A DNA stretch of 64,000 nucleotides, from contig NC_016051.1 of the NCBI RefSeq assembly GCF_000151205.2, forward strand, positions 930,001 through 994,000. The letters are read 5' to 3'. Position 1 is the stretch's first letter; each line of letters begins with the position of its first letter. A program made the position numbers and the translations under genes. The stretch comes from Thermococcus sp. AM4 (GTDB lineage Archaea > Methanobacteriota_B > Thermococci > Thermococcales > Thermococcaceae). Below, in pieces: positions 35,954-45,531 of this stretch. Under the pieces are notes generated by a model. The model saw only the letters and a program-made list of their open reading frames with translations. It was not told the origin of the DNA and did no database searches.

Positions 35954-37279
35954 ATGAGGAGGGAATTCAGCTGGGGAACGGTTCTCGGTCTGGCGCTCTT
36001 AGGTTTCAGCATGAGCACGGGGTGGGCCCTTAACAAGGGGCTGTCCTTCAAACTGCTCCAGAATGGCTACACAAACTCGGCCTTCGTTATCGGTGCGGTC
36101 CTCTCGCTCCAGGGCCTCATGGGAATATTCGTTCCTATCCTGATGGGATATTACAGCGATATAAGCCGCTTTGGAAAGGGCAGGAGGACGCCGTTCATAC
36201 TCGCGGGCGGTATATTCGCCGGTCTGTTCGCACTTGGCATCTATTTCAGCTACGTATCAAAGGTTCCACTGCTCGCCTTTGCGGCGATGCTCGCTCTGTT
36301 CTACTTTGCCATGTACTTCTACGTGGCTCAATACAGGTCTCTAATGCCGGACGTCATACCAAGCGGCGAGCGCGGAAAGGCGAGCGGTGTTATAACGCTC
36401 TTCGAGTGGGCCGGCAACCTCTTCCTCTTCGGTAGCCTTGCCTTCCTGATAATCAAGGCCACGAAGATCACGGGCATCGACAACGAGATCAACGCCCTCA
36501 TCGCAGCGGGCTACATGTGGATCCCCTTCGCCGTCGTCGCGGGCTTTCTAATGATCTCCGCCCTCATAGTCTACGCCAAGGTCAAGGAACCGGCATTCCC
36601 CGAGGAGATTCCCGAGGAGGGGCTTTTTGACTACCTTCGTTCAATCGTCGCCGACAGGGACTTCCTCAAGTTCTACTCGGCCCAAATACTGTGGTGGATG
36701 AGCTTTGAGTTCGTCGCCGTGTTCCTCTTCGGGATCCTCGAATCCGTTCTGGGAACGCAGAACGTTACAGCCCTCGGAAACGCCATAATGGCCCTCTTCA
36801 ACGTCACCGTCCTCGTCGGTGCACTGGTGGGAGGAGTTCTCTACGACAAAGTTGGGCGGAGGAAATCGATCCTCCTCGGTGGGATTATATTCCTCCTGCC
36901 GTTCCTTGCTGGATGGTTCGTTTATACCAAGATCCAGATAACGGCCCTCATCGGCGTCGCCGGAATCGGCTGGGGAATGCTCATGGCAACATCATGGCCT
37001 GTCATCGGCGACCTGCTCACCAAGTACGAGCGTGAGGCCTTCAACGGGCGCTACTACGGCTTCTTTGAGGCCACCAAGTCCTTCCCGATTCTCATCGCGG
37101 GCATCGTGGGAGGAGCGATAGTCCAGCTCGCCGGCGGTAACTACAAGGTGCTCTTCCCAGTAGGCGCGATCTTCGTTCTCATAGCCCTTCCCCTGATCTG
37201 GGGAATGAAGAACCTCGACGAGACCTCAAAGGCCAAGCCCGGAATTGAAGGACTGGAAGAGGCTGAGCTGGAGGTATGA
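35954..37279 (+). CDS. MFS transporter, paralogue of the preceding one
   Basis: A 441-residue transporter from the ATG 35954 with GAGGTGGTTGAA upstream. Motif A region: GYYSDISRFGKGRRTPFILA; then QYRSLMPDVIPSGERGKASG then VITLFEWAGN, and LYDKVGRRKSILLGG in the second half. Same SLC45/GPH-like group as the first. Its stop overlaps the start of the hydrolase gene (ATGA), so uptake and hydrolysis may be linked, for example import of an ester or glycoside. Confidence 0.87.
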   Translation: MRREFSWGTVLGLALLGFSMSTGWALNKGLSFKLLQNGYTNSAFVIGAVLSLQGLMGIFVPILMGYYSDISRFGKGRRTPFILAGGIFAGLFALGIYFSYVSKVPLLAFAAMLALFYFAMYFYVAQYRSLMPDVIPSGERGKASGVITLFEWAGNLFLFGSLAFLIIKATKITGIDNEINALIAAGYMWIPFAVVAGFLMISALIVYAKVKEPAFPEEIPEEGLFDYLRSIVADRDFLKFYSAQILWWMSFEFVAVFLFGILESVLGTQNVTALGNAIMALFNVTVLVGALVGGVLYDKVGRRKSILLGGIIFLLPFLAGWFVYTKIQITALIGVAGIGWGMLMATSWPVIGDLLTKYEREAFNGRYYGFFEATKSFPILIAGIVGGAIVQLAGGNYKVLFPVGAIFVLIALPLIWGMKNLDETSKAKPGIEGLEEAELEV

Positions 37280-38148
37280 GTATGGTGTGGCCGATCGTTT
37301 TGATTTTTGTCCTCATACTTTTCCTGGCCTTCTCGGCCTTCGTTGGCTACAAGATGGTCAAGCCGCCCCGCTTCGTCGGCGATTGGACGCCAAAGGATCT
37401 CGGCTACGACTACGAGGAGGTAACGATAGAAACCAGGGACGGACTAAAGCTGAGCGGCTGGTGGATCCCCAACGGCGAGAAAACGGTAATCCCCCTACAC
37501 GGCTACACGAGGAGCAGGTGGGACGACGTCTACATGAAGCAGACCACAGAGTTCCTCCTAAAGGAAGGCTACAGCGTCCTGACCTTCGACTTTCGGGCTC
37601 ACGGAAAGAGCGAAGGAAAGTACACGACGGTTGGAGAGAAAGAGCTGATCGACGTTCTCTCTGCAATAGACTGGCTGAAGAGCAACCATCCTGAGAAAGC
37701 GGAAAAAATCGGCCTCGTCGGGTTCTCGATGGGCGCGGTGGTCACGATAATGGCCCTAGCCGAGGACGAGAGGGTAACCTGCGGCGTGGCCGACTCGCCG
37801 CCGGTGTACATGGACAGAACCGGGGCCAGGGGGCTCAAATACTTCGCCAACCTTCCGGAGTGGCTCTACACCTTCGTCAAGCCCTTCACAAAGCTCTTCA
37901 GCGGTGCGAAGGAGCTGGACGTCCTCCAGTACGCAGACAGGGTGAAGAAGCCCCTCCTGCTGATAGCGGGAGAAAAGGACCCCCTCGTCAAGCCGGAGGA
38001 GGTAAAGGAGTTCTACGAGAGGAACAGGCAGATAAACCCGAACGTCGAGCTCTGGATCAGCGATGCGCCGCACGTCAGGACCCTGAAGTTCCACCCGGAG
38101 GAGTGGAAGGAAAGGGTCGGAAGGTTCCTCGAAAAGTGGCTGAAGTAG
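37276..38148 (+). CDS. membrane-anchored alpha/beta hydrolase
   Basis: A 290-residue protein. Residues 4-25 are one hydrophobic anchor (WPIVLIFVLILFLAFSAFVG). The catalytic part has PLHGYTRSRWDDVY (oxyanion region), FDFRAHGKSEGKYT, the nucleophile elbow GFSMGAVV, the acid region LLIAGEKDPLVKP and the terminal His in DAPHVRT. The family covers esterases and acyl-transferring enzymes; the substrate is not known. The anchor should leave the catalytic domain inside or outside depending on topology; two Arg/Lys-rich sides make this unclear. It overlaps the second MFS gene by 4 bp. Confidence 0.87.
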   Translation: MSMVWPIVLIFVLILFLAFSAFVGYKMVKPPRFVGDWTPKDLGYDYEEVTIETRDGLKLSGWWIPNGEKTVIPLHGYTRSRWDDVYMKQTTEFLLKEGYSVLTFDFRAHGKSEGKYTTVGEKELIDVLSAIDWLKSNHPEKAEKIGLVGFSMGAVVTIMALAEDERVTCGVADSPPVYMDRTGARGLKYFANLPEWLYTFVKPFTKLFSGAKELDVLQYADRVKKPLLLIAGEKDPLVKPEEVKEFYERNRQINPNVELWISDAPHVRTLKFHPEEWKERVGRFLEKWLK

Positions 38149-38150
38149 CT

Positions 38151-39380
38151 TCACTCCATTCTTTTTATCCCCCTGTTGTAGAGGAGCACCGCTATCAAGA
38201 GCGTTCCAAAGGCCCCGACTGAAAGCCAGAGCAGATCGGGCGCGATCTCCTCTGCGGGGCGGTGGTAGAGCTCCAGAAGGCGGAGGTCCTTCAGGGCCCT
38301 TCCGAGAGGGAGGTAGTTCGCTATTGGTCTCGCCCAGCCGGGGAGTATGCTCTCCGGGATGACTATTCCGGCGAGGAAGAGGAGGGGCATTGAGATCAGG
38401 TTGACGAGGGCGTTCGTCGCCTTTATGCTCCCAGTTGCCATCGCTATCGCCAGTCCAAGGCCCATGGAGAAGACCGCCGCGAGGAAGATGAGCGCCCAGC
38501 CGATGAGGCCCGGAAAGACTGTCTCCCCAAAGACCAGCCTCGCGTAGGCTATGCCTATCAGTATGCTGATGGTTATGACTACGAAAGTTGAGAGCATCTT
38601 TCCGGCCAGGAAGTCCCACGCGGTTGCGGGTGAGGCCGCTATGCGCCTCAGAGTCCCGTGCTCGATCTCCTCAAGTGTTCCCGAGCCGATCATTATCATC
38701 GTTGCAAAGAGGAACTGTATGCCTATGAAGCTCGTGACGTAGAACTGGATCGGAGACGGCGACTCTCCTGCAACCTGACTCTCCCTGAGGTCGAGGGGGT
38801 TCGTCAGGCCGAGGAGGTACTTCTTCAGGTCTTCAAAGGTGAGGTTGCCCATTTCCTCGGTCAGAACGTACTTCTCCATGTAGCTGAGGGTGATGTTGAG
38901 CCTCCTCTCAGCAACCCGCCGTTCAAACTCCGAGAGGAAGCCCTTCACCGTCCCGCTGACTATCTGGTAGTTCTGCGGATCGCTCCGGTCGAAGTAGGCG
39001 TAGACCCTCGCCGGAAAGCCCCTGGAAAGGTTCTCCCCGAAACCCTCCGGAAACACAAGGAGGGCGTCGATCCTTCTCTGCTCCAGGGCCTTCAGTGCAC
39101 TTTCCTCATCCCCGTACTCTCGTATCTTAAAGATGTGAACTCCGTCGATTGTGACGTTCCTCATTATCTCCACCACATCCCCGGCCGTGAAGGGCGCGCT
39201 CTCGTTGTGGTACACGACGCCGAGGTCGACCTTCACCGGCGGGTTGTGGCCACCCCATATGCCCCCGAGCAGGGTTATCCACATGAGGGGAAAGACGAAC
39301 ACCCAGAACAGGGCCATCTTCTCCCGCCTTATCTCCCGGAGATCCTTCAGGATTATTCCCTTAACCGCCCTGGCCTTCAT
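38151..39380 (-). CDS. ABC-2 type transporter permease
   Basis: A 409-residue protein with one N-terminal membrane segment (MALFWVFVFPLMWITLLGGI), a long extracytoplasmic domain (about 45-215) with possible glycosylation Asn-x-Ser/Thr sites, and five or six C-terminal segments. IMIGSGTLEEIEHGTLRRIA and ASPATAWDFLAGK are the typical ABC-2 permease loop. It pairs with the ATPase gene, which overlaps it by 4 bp upstream. Probably an exporter of a drug, lipid or peptide. Confidence 0.9.
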   Translation of the reverse strand: MKARAVKGIILKDLREIRREKMALFWVFVFPLMWITLLGGIWGGHNPPVKVDLGVVYHNESAPFTAGDVVEIMRNVTIDGVHIFKIREYGDEESALKALEQRRIDALLVFPEGFGENLSRGFPARVYAYFDRSDPQNYQIVSGTVKGFLSEFERRVAERRLNITLSYMEKYVLTEEMGNLTFEDLKKYLLGLTNPLDLRESQVAGESPSPIQFYVTSFIGIQFLFATMIMIGSGTLEEIEHGTLRRIAASPATAWDFLAGKMLSTFVVITISILIGIAYARLVFGETVFPGLIGWALIFLAAVFSMGLGLAIAMATGSIKATNALVNLISMPLLFLAGIVIPESILPGWARPIANYLPLGRALKDLRLLELYHRPAEEIAPDLLWLSVGAFGTLLIAVLLYNRGIKRME

Positions 39381-40267
39381 TCCAGACCCCTCCCGGTGAG
39401 CTTCAGAAAGACGTCCTCAAGCGTCGGCTCCTCGACCCTTATCGTCCTTATCTCGCTGCCCGCCCCGACGAGGAGCTCGACGAGCCTCGGAAGGGCTGTC
39501 TTAGCGTTCCGCACCGACACCCGGAGGGCGTTTTCGCGCTCGACCACCCGCTGGAATTCCCTCCTCACGAGCTCGGTCCCCCTCAGGAGGCCCTCCACGT
39601 GGATGACGCTCTCCTCCCCGGCGAGGGCCTTCAGCTCCTCGGGCGTTCCGACCGCTATGACCCTTCCCTCGTTCATTATCGCCACCCTGTCGGCGAGGGC
39701 TTCTGCCTCCTCCATGTAGTGGGTCGCTATCAGGACTGTTTTTCCTTCCGACTTGAACCGTTTTATGATTTCCCAGAGCTCCCTCCTCGAAGGAACGTCG
39801 AGACCGGTCGAAGGCTCGTCAAGGATGAGAATTTTCGGCTCGTAGAGGAGGGCTATCGCCAGGTTGAGGCGTCTCTTAAAGCCCCCGCTCAGCTCCTTGG
39901 CCTTTTTCTTCGCGGGTAGGGAGAATCTGTTCATCAGCTCCATTATCCTCTCGCCCGGGGCATCGTAGAGGTCGGCGTAGAAGCTCAGGTTCTCCTCAAC
40001 GGTCAGGAGGTCGTAGGCTATGCTCTCCTGGGGCACGTAGCCGATCAGCCGGGCCGTTTCCTTTGAGAGGGGCCTTCCAAACACCCTTATCTCGCCGGAA
40101 TCGTAGCCGAGTCCCTCGGCGAGGATCCTTATGAGGGTCGTTTTTCCGGCGCCGTTGGGCCCGAGAAGCGCGAGTATCTCCCCCTCATCAACCTCAAGGT
40201 CAACGCCTTTAAGGGCAAGGAACCCACCGTAGCTCTTCCTCAGCCCCCGGATTTCGATGGCCTTCAT
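39377..40267 (-). CDS. ABC transporter ATP-binding protein (ABC-2 exporter)
   Basis: A 296-residue ATPase from the ATG 40267 (GGGGATG upstream). Walker A GPNGAGKTTL, signature LSGGFKRRL, Walker B ILILDEPSTGLD and the switch His in IATHYMEEAE are all present. A C-terminal domain of about 70 residues follows, as in DRA/CcmA-like exporters. It forms a pump with the downstream permease. Confidence 0.94.
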   Translation of the reverse strand: MKAIEIRGLRKSYGGFLALKGVDLEVDEGEILALLGPNGAGKTTLIRILAEGLGYDSGEIRVFGRPLSKETARLIGYVPQESIAYDLLTVEENLSFYADLYDAPGERIMELMNRFSLPAKKKAKELSGGFKRRLNLAIALLYEPKILILDEPSTGLDVPSRRELWEIIKRFKSEGKTVLIATHYMEEAEALADRVAIMNEGRVIAVGTPEELKALAGEESVIHVEGLLRGTELVRREFQRVVERENALRVSVRNAKTALPRLVELLVGAGSEIRTIRVEEPTLEDVFLKLTGRGLE

Positions 40268-40518
40268 GGGCATCCCCTACAAATAGAAACGGCATGGGGG
40301 ATATAAAGGGGCCGGAAACTCTGGAATTCAGAACGGCCTCGGCTAACCCTCTTCTCATCACCGTCAGCGTGGCTAACGCTCGTCATCGGCCGGGAAGATT
40401 AGCACCAAGACCTTAAAAAGGGAACGCGAGGAAGGGGTTGGGGGATGACGAGCGTTTACCGGTCGGATCGCTACCGGATGAAGAGACTGGCACTGGCCGA
40501 CCCCAAAAAAGGAAAGAG

Positions 40519-42027
40519 TCAGTAGTCGACTTCTCCCCTTTCCTTGAGCTCCCTGTACATGCGCCAGCTGATTATCGGCCTCTTCGCGGCAAGAACGTCG
40601 TCAACGCGCCTCACGGCGGTGTTGTGCGGGGCGCTCTTGACGACCTCGGGATTGGTGTAGGCCTCCTCGCTTATCCTCTTCAGCGCCTCGACGTAGGCGT
40701 CGAGCTCCTCTTTACTGACCGTCTCGGTCGGCTCAATCATCAGGGCCTCGTGCACAATCAGCGGGAAGTAAACCGTCGGCGCGTGCATTCCGAAGTCGAG
40801 CAGTCTCTTCGCCACATCCATCGCGGTAACTCCGGTTTCCTTCTTCATAGGTTCAGCGGAGAAGACGGTTTCGTGCTTCCTAAGCTTCTTGCCGGGCAAC
40901 TCGTAGCCCCTTGTCCCCAAAAGCTTCCTCGTCAGGTAGTTGGCGTTGAGAACGGCTATCTCGCTCACGTTCTTCAGCCCTTCTCTTCCCATGACCTTGA
41001 GGTAAACGAGGGCCCTCACCATGACCGCGAAGTTGCCGTAGAGCTCCTTCACCTTTCCGATGCTCTTGGGCACGTCGTAGTCGAGGTAGTAGCGGTCGTT
41101 CTCCTCGTCATAATTCACCAGCGGAACGGGCAGATAGTCCTTGAGGAAGTCCTTAACTCCGACCGGTCCGCTTCCCGGTCCGCCTCCACCGTGGGGCGTC
41201 GAGAACGTCTTGTGCAGGTTGAGATGGACAACGTCGAAGCCCATGTCGCCGGGCCTGACCTTTCCGAGGACGGCGTTTAAGTTGGCACCATCGTAGTAGA
41301 GAAGCCCGCCGGCCTTGTGGACTATCTTGGCTATCTCGAGTATCTCGTCCTCGAAGATGCCGAGGGTGTTGGGGTTGGTGAGCATCAATCCAGCCGTCCT
41401 CTCGCCGACCGCGTTCTCAAGGGCCTCCAGGTCCATTGTCCCCTCTTCCGTCGAGGGAATCTCAATGACCTTGAAGCCGGCCATCGCCGCGCTGGCCGGG
41501 TTCGTTCCATGGGCGGAATCGGCAACAAGCATCTCGTCCCTCTGGGGTTCGCCGTTGTCTAAGTGATAGGCACGGATTATGGAAACGCCGGTAAACTCGC
41601 CGTTTGCTCCGGCAGCGGGCTGTAAAGTAAAGCGGTCCATACCGGTTATCTCCTTGAGCCACTGCTCCAGCTCCCACATTATCCTGAGCGCGCCCTGGAC
41701 GGTTCTCTCGTCCTGATACGGGTGGACGTAGGCGACCCCGGGGTGACCGGCTATCTCCTCGTTTATCTTGGGGTTGTACTTCATGGTGCACGAGCCGAGC
41801 GGGTAGATACCGGAATCAACGCCGTAGTTCATCTCGCTTAAGCGGGTGTAATGCTTCACTATCTCCGGCTCGCTCAGCTCCGGAAGGTTGAGAGTGCTCT
41901 TCCTTTTTAGCTTCTCGGGAATTTCGACATCAACGTCCTCAATCGGCTTCGGCAACGTATAGCCGACCCTTCCCTCTCTCGAAAGCTCGAAGATGAGGGG
42001 TTCGTCCCACTTAGCCTGGCGGAACAT
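40519..42027 (-). CDS. gcvPB: glycine decarboxylase (P protein) subunit 2
   Basis: A 502-residue PLP enzyme. It forms with GcvPA the split P protein that decarboxylates glycine and passes aminomethyl to the H protein. The PLP lysine is in [19 protein letters not shown]; other signatures are [37 protein letters not shown] and [20 protein letters not shown]. The ATG 42027 lies 1 bp after the stop of the embedded PIN toxin gene, with GGAGGCTGATT as ribosome binding site. The usual direct linkage to gcvPA is interrupted by a toxin-antitoxin pair. Confidence 0.96.
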   Translation of the reverse strand: MFRQAKWDEPLIFELSREGRVGYTLPKPIEDVDVEIPEKLKRKSTLNLPELSEPEIVKHYTRLSEMNYGVDSGIYPLGSCTMKYNPKINEEIAGHPGVAYVHPYQDERTVQGALRIMWELEQWLKEITGMDRFTLQPAAGANGEFTGVSIIRAYHLDNGEPQRDEMLVADSAHGTNPASAAMAGFKVIEIPSTEEGTMDLEALENAVGERTAGLMLTNPNTLGIFEDEILEIAKIVHKAGGLLYYDGANLNAVLGKVRPGDMGFDVVHLNLHKTFSTPHGGGGPGSGPVGVKDFLKDYLPVPLVNYDEENDRYYLDYDVPKSIGKVKELYGNFAVMVRALVYLKVMGREGLKNVSEIAVLNANYLTRKLLGTRGYELPGKKLRKHETVFSAEPMKKETGVTAMDVAKRLLDFGMHAPTVYFPLIVHEALMIEPTETVSKEELDAYVEALKRISEEAYTNPEVVKSAPHNTAVRRVDDVLAAKRPIISWRMYRELKERGEVDY

Positions 42028-42028
42028 G

Positions 42029-42517
42029 TCAATCAGCCTCCTCCGGCTTTATAACCTCAACAAGGCCAACGTCAAAATCTCCGTTTAGGGTTACGATTTT
42101 CCTAATCCCAAACTTCAGAGCGGTGGCCAAAATCAAAGCGTCGTTGGGCAGGAGCCTCTTCTCCTCAATCAGCTCGTTCGCGAGTTCGACGGTTTCCTCA
42201 TCAACCTCGAGGATTTTGAGCCCCTGGGCGAGGCCCATCTCGATGAAGTTGGCATAGAAAGCCCTGTAGTATTCCAGCAGGCCTTCGTCTCGTCTGAGTT
42301 CCCGCTTCACGTCGTAGGAGGAGTATCTGCCCTTCTTCTCGATGTATTTTGCAACAATCAGGTGATAGGCCACTTCCGCGAAGATTATCGGGTTTATGGC
42401 AAGCTGATACTCGCTCTTTAGTCGGGAGAGAGCGTCTTTAACCCTCTCGTTCCCCCGGAGGAGCTCGATGATTACGTTGCTGTCAACGAGCACTCGCTCT
42501 CTCAAGGAGGTAGTCAT
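42029..42517 (-). CDS. PIN-domain toxin inside the glycine decarboxylase operon
   Basis: A 162-residue VapC-like PIN protein. Acidic sites: [14 protein letters not shown], the Glu in [11 protein letters not shown], the [17 protein letters not shown] block and TLNGDFD near the end. GGAGGAGGCCTACC precedes its ATG. It overlaps the antitoxin by 35 bp and ends 1 bp before gcvPB, so all four genes share one transcript. Confidence 0.87.
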   Translation of the reverse strand: MTTSLRERVLVDSNVIIELLRGNERVKDALSRLKSEYQLAINPIIFAEVAYHLIVAKYIEKKGRYSSYDVKRELRRDEGLLEYYRAFYANFIEMGLAQGLKILEVDEETVELANELIEEKRLLPNDALILATALKFGIRKIVTLNGDFDVGLVEVIKPEEAD

Positions 42518-42689
42518 GGTAGGCCTCCTCCAGCACCTCTAACGGGACTTTGCTCTTCACCTTTCCAAAGCTGGCCTCTATGAAGTCCTCCTCGATGATG
42601 ACTCTGACTCTCTGCCCCTCGCGGAGCTTAACCGGCTTGATGGGCCGCAAGGTCCCCTTCTCATACACCGCCTCAACGACCTCGCTCAC
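42483..42689 (-). CDS. AF2212/PG0164-type (DUF104) antitoxin
   Basis: A 68-residue protein. The GTG at 42689 overlaps the gcvPA stop (GTGA) and has GGAGGTGACT upstream; a longer frame into gcvPA is rejected. [20 protein letters not shown] followed by [13 protein letters not shown] is the signature of the AF2212-like antitoxin family, which pairs with PIN toxins. The C-terminal helix should bind the toxin encoded next. Confidence 0.85.
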   Translation of the reverse strand: MSEVVEAVYEKGTLRPIKPVKLREGQRVRVIIEEDFIEASFGKVKSKVPLEVLEEAYHDYLLERASAR

Positions 42690-44038
42690 CGCCCAGTCAC
42701 CTCCTTGAGGGCCTCGATTAGGGCATCTACCCATTCCTTTCTCGTTGTCTCGGTCGCCGAGAAGAGCGCTGTCTCGCCCAGCTCAGGAAAGTGCTCCCTG
42801 ATGTAGTAGCCGCCGTGTATTCCCCTCGCCAGAAGGGCCTCGTGTATCTCGCCGTAGGGCTTTTCGAAGCGAGCCGGCACGTCCTTGAAGTAGAGGCCTT
42901 CGAAGGGAACCCCAGCAACCTCGCTCAGCCTTCTCTTCAAGTAGGCGGTGTTCTTGAGTATGACCTCGCCGAGCTCCTTCAGGCCCTTCGGCCCGAGGCT
43001 GGCCAGGTGTATGGCGGAAGCAACGGCAACGAGTGCCTCGTTGGAGCAGATGTTCGACGTAGCTTTAGCGCGCCTGATGTGCTGCTCCCTCGTCTGGAGC
43101 GTCATGACGAATGCCCTCTTTCCTTCGGCATCTTTCGTCATTCCGATTATCCTGCCCGGCATCTGGCGGATTATTTTCTTGTCGTCCCTGACTGCAAAAA
43201 CACCGGCCCTCGGTCCGCCGAAGTTCATGGGGTTGCCCAGATAAGATGCCTCGCCGACCGCTATGTCCGCCCCGAGTTCGCCGGGGGCCTCAAAGATTCC
43301 GAGCATCGTCGGGTCGGCCCCAACGACGAAGTAGGCTCCTGCTTCCTTGGCTATCTCGCCTATCTCCCTCACGTTCTCTTCAACGAGACCGAAGAAGTTG
43401 GCCATCTCGACGTAAACTCCGGCCGCGTTTTCAACTGCCTCCTTGAGCTTCTCGATGTCGAGCCTACCGCTCTCGTCCCAGGGGACCTCGACTATCTCAA
43501 GGTTCGCACCGCGCGTGTAGGTCTCGATGACGGCCCTCTTCTCCGGGCTTATCGCCTTCGGAATCACGAAGCGCTTCCTCTTTCCCCTGTGGAGCCTAAC
43601 CGTCATCAAAGCGGCCTCAGCTATTGCCGTCCCCCAGTCGTACATCGAGGAGTTGACGACAGGCAGGCCGTAGAGCTCGGCCATCATGCTCTGGTACTCA
43701 AAGAGAGCCTGGAGCATCCCCTGGCTTATCTCGGGCTGGTAGGGTGTGTAGGCGGTCAGGAACTCGCTCCTCTCGATGAGGTACTTAACGTGAGCCGGGA
43801 CGTAGTGGAAGTATGTTCCAGCTCCGAGGAAGCTCGGCATATCGAGAACGGTTTTGTTCTTCGAGAGGACCTCGTTGAGCTCGAGAAAGACCTCGTACTC
43901 GCTCTTTCCTTCGGGGAGGTTGAACTCCTTAACCATTCCCTCCGGGACGTCCGAGAAGAGCTCTTCGATTGAGCTGAAGCCGATTTCCCTCAACATTTCA
44001 TCCCTCTGGGCGAGGTTGGGAAGGTAGTGCTTTCCCAT
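42686..44038 (-). CDS. gcvPA: glycine decarboxylase (P protein) subunit 1
   Basis: A 450-residue protein from the ATG 44038 ([29 protein letters not shown] upstream). It lacks the PLP lysine and forms the active site with GcvPB. Signatures are [40 protein letters not shown] then [21 protein letters not shown], and [15 protein letters not shown]. Its promoter region (44039-44121) has a TTTAAAAG element on the minus side. First gene of the gcvPA-antitoxin-toxin-gcvPB run. Confidence 0.96.
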   Translation of the reverse strand: MGKHYLPNLAQRDEMLREIGFSSIEELFSDVPEGMVKEFNLPEGKSEYEVFLELNEVLSKNKTVLDMPSFLGAGTYFHYVPAHVKYLIERSEFLTAYTPYQPEISQGMLQALFEYQSMMAELYGLPVVNSSMYDWGTAIAEAALMTVRLHRGKRKRFVIPKAISPEKRAVIETYTRGANLEIVEVPWDESGRLDIEKLKEAVENAAGVYVEMANFFGLVEENVREIGEIAKEAGAYFVVGADPTMLGIFEAPGELGADIAVGEASYLGNPMNFGGPRAGVFAVRDDKKIIRQMPGRIIGMTKDAEGKRAFVMTLQTREQHIRRAKATSNICSNEALVAVASAIHLASLGPKGLKELGEVILKNTAYLKRRLSEVAGVPFEGLYFKDVPARFEKPYGEIHEALLARGIHGGYYIREHFPELGETALFSATETTRKEWVDALIEALKEVTGR

Positions 44039-44121
44039 GGCAATCACCTCGAAAGGTTAAGACGGTCGTTTAAAAGTAGGGGCGCTTTGAATATATGCTT
44101 TGTGCTCAAAAAAAGAAAGAA

Positions 44122-45417
44122 TCAGCCGGTGACGCCGACGTCCTCGAAGAACTTCTCCATGAGCCCAGCGATGGCCCTTATGTCGTACTGCATGGTCTCG
44201 TAGACCGCCCACTGAACCTTGGTGTAGGTTCTGCCGTCGAGGGTCCTGAAGGTGCTCGGCGAGTTGGGATCGAAGCTGGTGTGGAGTTCGATGTTCCTAA
44301 TGGCCCATCCATCGACGTCGTCATCAAGCCAGTCGTCCTTGTCAACGTGGGTGTAGATGTAGACGGTGTCCCCCGGGACGGTAACCTTCGTGTCGACGAG
44401 CGGGTTCGGGTCCTGGGCGTACCTGGCTATGAGGTTCCAGTTCCCGTCGTAGATCTCGACGTAGCCGAGGGTCCTGAAGTAGGCGTTCTGCATATCGATG
44501 TCCTTGAAGACTATGGTTATCGAGCTCGCCCCCTTGAACTCGAGCTTGAGGACGCTCCAGTCACCTTTCTTGAGTTCCTTGGTCCAGAAGTAGCTCCCCA
44601 GGTGGCCGCGCTCGCTCCAGAGGTTGATGTCCTTCCCGGTAGAGTAGAGCATGTAGCGCCAGGCGTTGTGGGCTATCAGATCGGCGTAGGCCCAGGCAAC
44701 ACCGTTGGCAAGGCTCATGTGGCCGTTCTCGTTGTCGGCCACGTAGATGTCCTCACCAACGATGAACCTCTTCTTCTCCTCAGGGATCTGCCACCACTTT
44801 ATCGGCGTGAGGTCGAGGGGGACGCGGTCGTGGAGTATGTCATCGGCCACCGTCGGCGAAACCTCGTTCTCGACGAAGTCGTGGGCGTTCTCTATGTATT
44901 TGAACTGTTCGAGATCCTCGAAGAGGTGGGGAGTGGTGTGGGCAACCAGCATGCTCATGTCCTCAAGGATGTGAACCGCCCTGCCGAGGTATAGCATCGC
45001 CTCGTCCCTCTTGCCCTCCTTCCAGAGCTGAACCGCCTTCTCGTAGAGCTTCTGGGCCATATCCGCTCCGGAACTGTCGCGGTCGCCGAAGAGGTCAACG
45101 GTCACGAGCTCCGCGTGGTCCATCGGGTCGAGGAAGTGGTACTGGCTCTGGAGCGTGTAGGTCTTTCCGTTGAACTCTATGCTCCCGCCGCGCCAGTCCT
45201 CGTCGTACGCGCCGTAGAGGAGCTTATCCTTGTACTGCATGAGGATCTTCCCTAGGGCCGGGTTGTCCCTGTAAACGGCCTGTATCGCCTTGTAGGTCAG
45301 CTTCTGGTGGACGTTCATGGGATCGTCGAGGGTCGGGCCGTTCGTGGGCCAGGCAGAGACTATTCCCATCCCACCCAGAACTACTAGTACAAGTAAAGCA
45401 ACTTTCAACTCCTTCAT
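44122..45417 (-). CDS. secreted zinc-dependent phospholipase C-like protein
   Basis: A 431-residue protein from the ATG 45417 (CCGGAGGTGATAAA upstream); an upstream open frame is rejected. A signal peptide (MKELKVALLVLVVLGGMGIV) ends before SAWPTNGP. The mature N-terminus and His/Asp pattern fit zinc-dependent phospholipase C/S1-P1-like nucleases: WPTNGP, DPMNVHQKLTYKAI, QYHFLDPMDHAE, YLGRAVHILEDMSMLVAHTT and HDFVENEV. The C-terminal part (about 275-431) looks like a beta-rich binding domain with DKDDWLDDDVDGWAIRN. It probably acts on lipids or nucleic acids outside the cell. Confidence 0.8.
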   Translation of the reverse strand: MKELKVALLVLVVLGGMGIVSAWPTNGPTLDDPMNVHQKLTYKAIQAVYRDNPALGKILMQYKDKLLYGAYDEDWRGGSIEFNGKTYTLQSQYHFLDPMDHAELVTVDLFGDRDSSGADMAQKLYEKAVQLWKEGKRDEAMLYLGRAVHILEDMSMLVAHTTPHLFEDLEQFKYIENAHDFVENEVSPTVADDILHDRVPLDLTPIKWWQIPEEKKRFIVGEDIYVADNENGHMSLANGVAWAYADLIAHNAWRYMLYSTGKDINLWSERGHLGSYFWTKELKKGDWSVLKLEFKGASSITIVFKDIDMQNAYFRTLGYVEIYDGNWNLIARYAQDPNPLVDTKVTVPGDTVYIYTHVDKDDWLDDDVDGWAIRNIELHTSFDPNSPSTFRTLDGRTYTKVQWAVYETMQYDIRAIAGLMEKFFEDVGVTG

Positions 45418-45531
45418 TTTATCACCTCCGGAAAGGGGGCAGCCGGCATATCCCACGGGGGTTAATAAATCTTCCGCATGGCAAAAGCTTTTAGAAGTCC
45501 ACGGCAACGGCCTTTTGGTTGGGGGATGGAG

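Noticed and set aside
40445-40525. A 26-codon frame (MTSVYRSDRYRMKRLALADP...) after a purine-rich site
   Set aside because: Very short, ends over the gcvPB stop, and I see no homologue; it could be real but support is too weak to list.
42791-43972. A 393-codon open frame antisense to gcvPA
   Set aside because: The opposite strand encodes a clear glycine decarboxylase subunit; the antisense frame is a shadow of high-GC codon usage.
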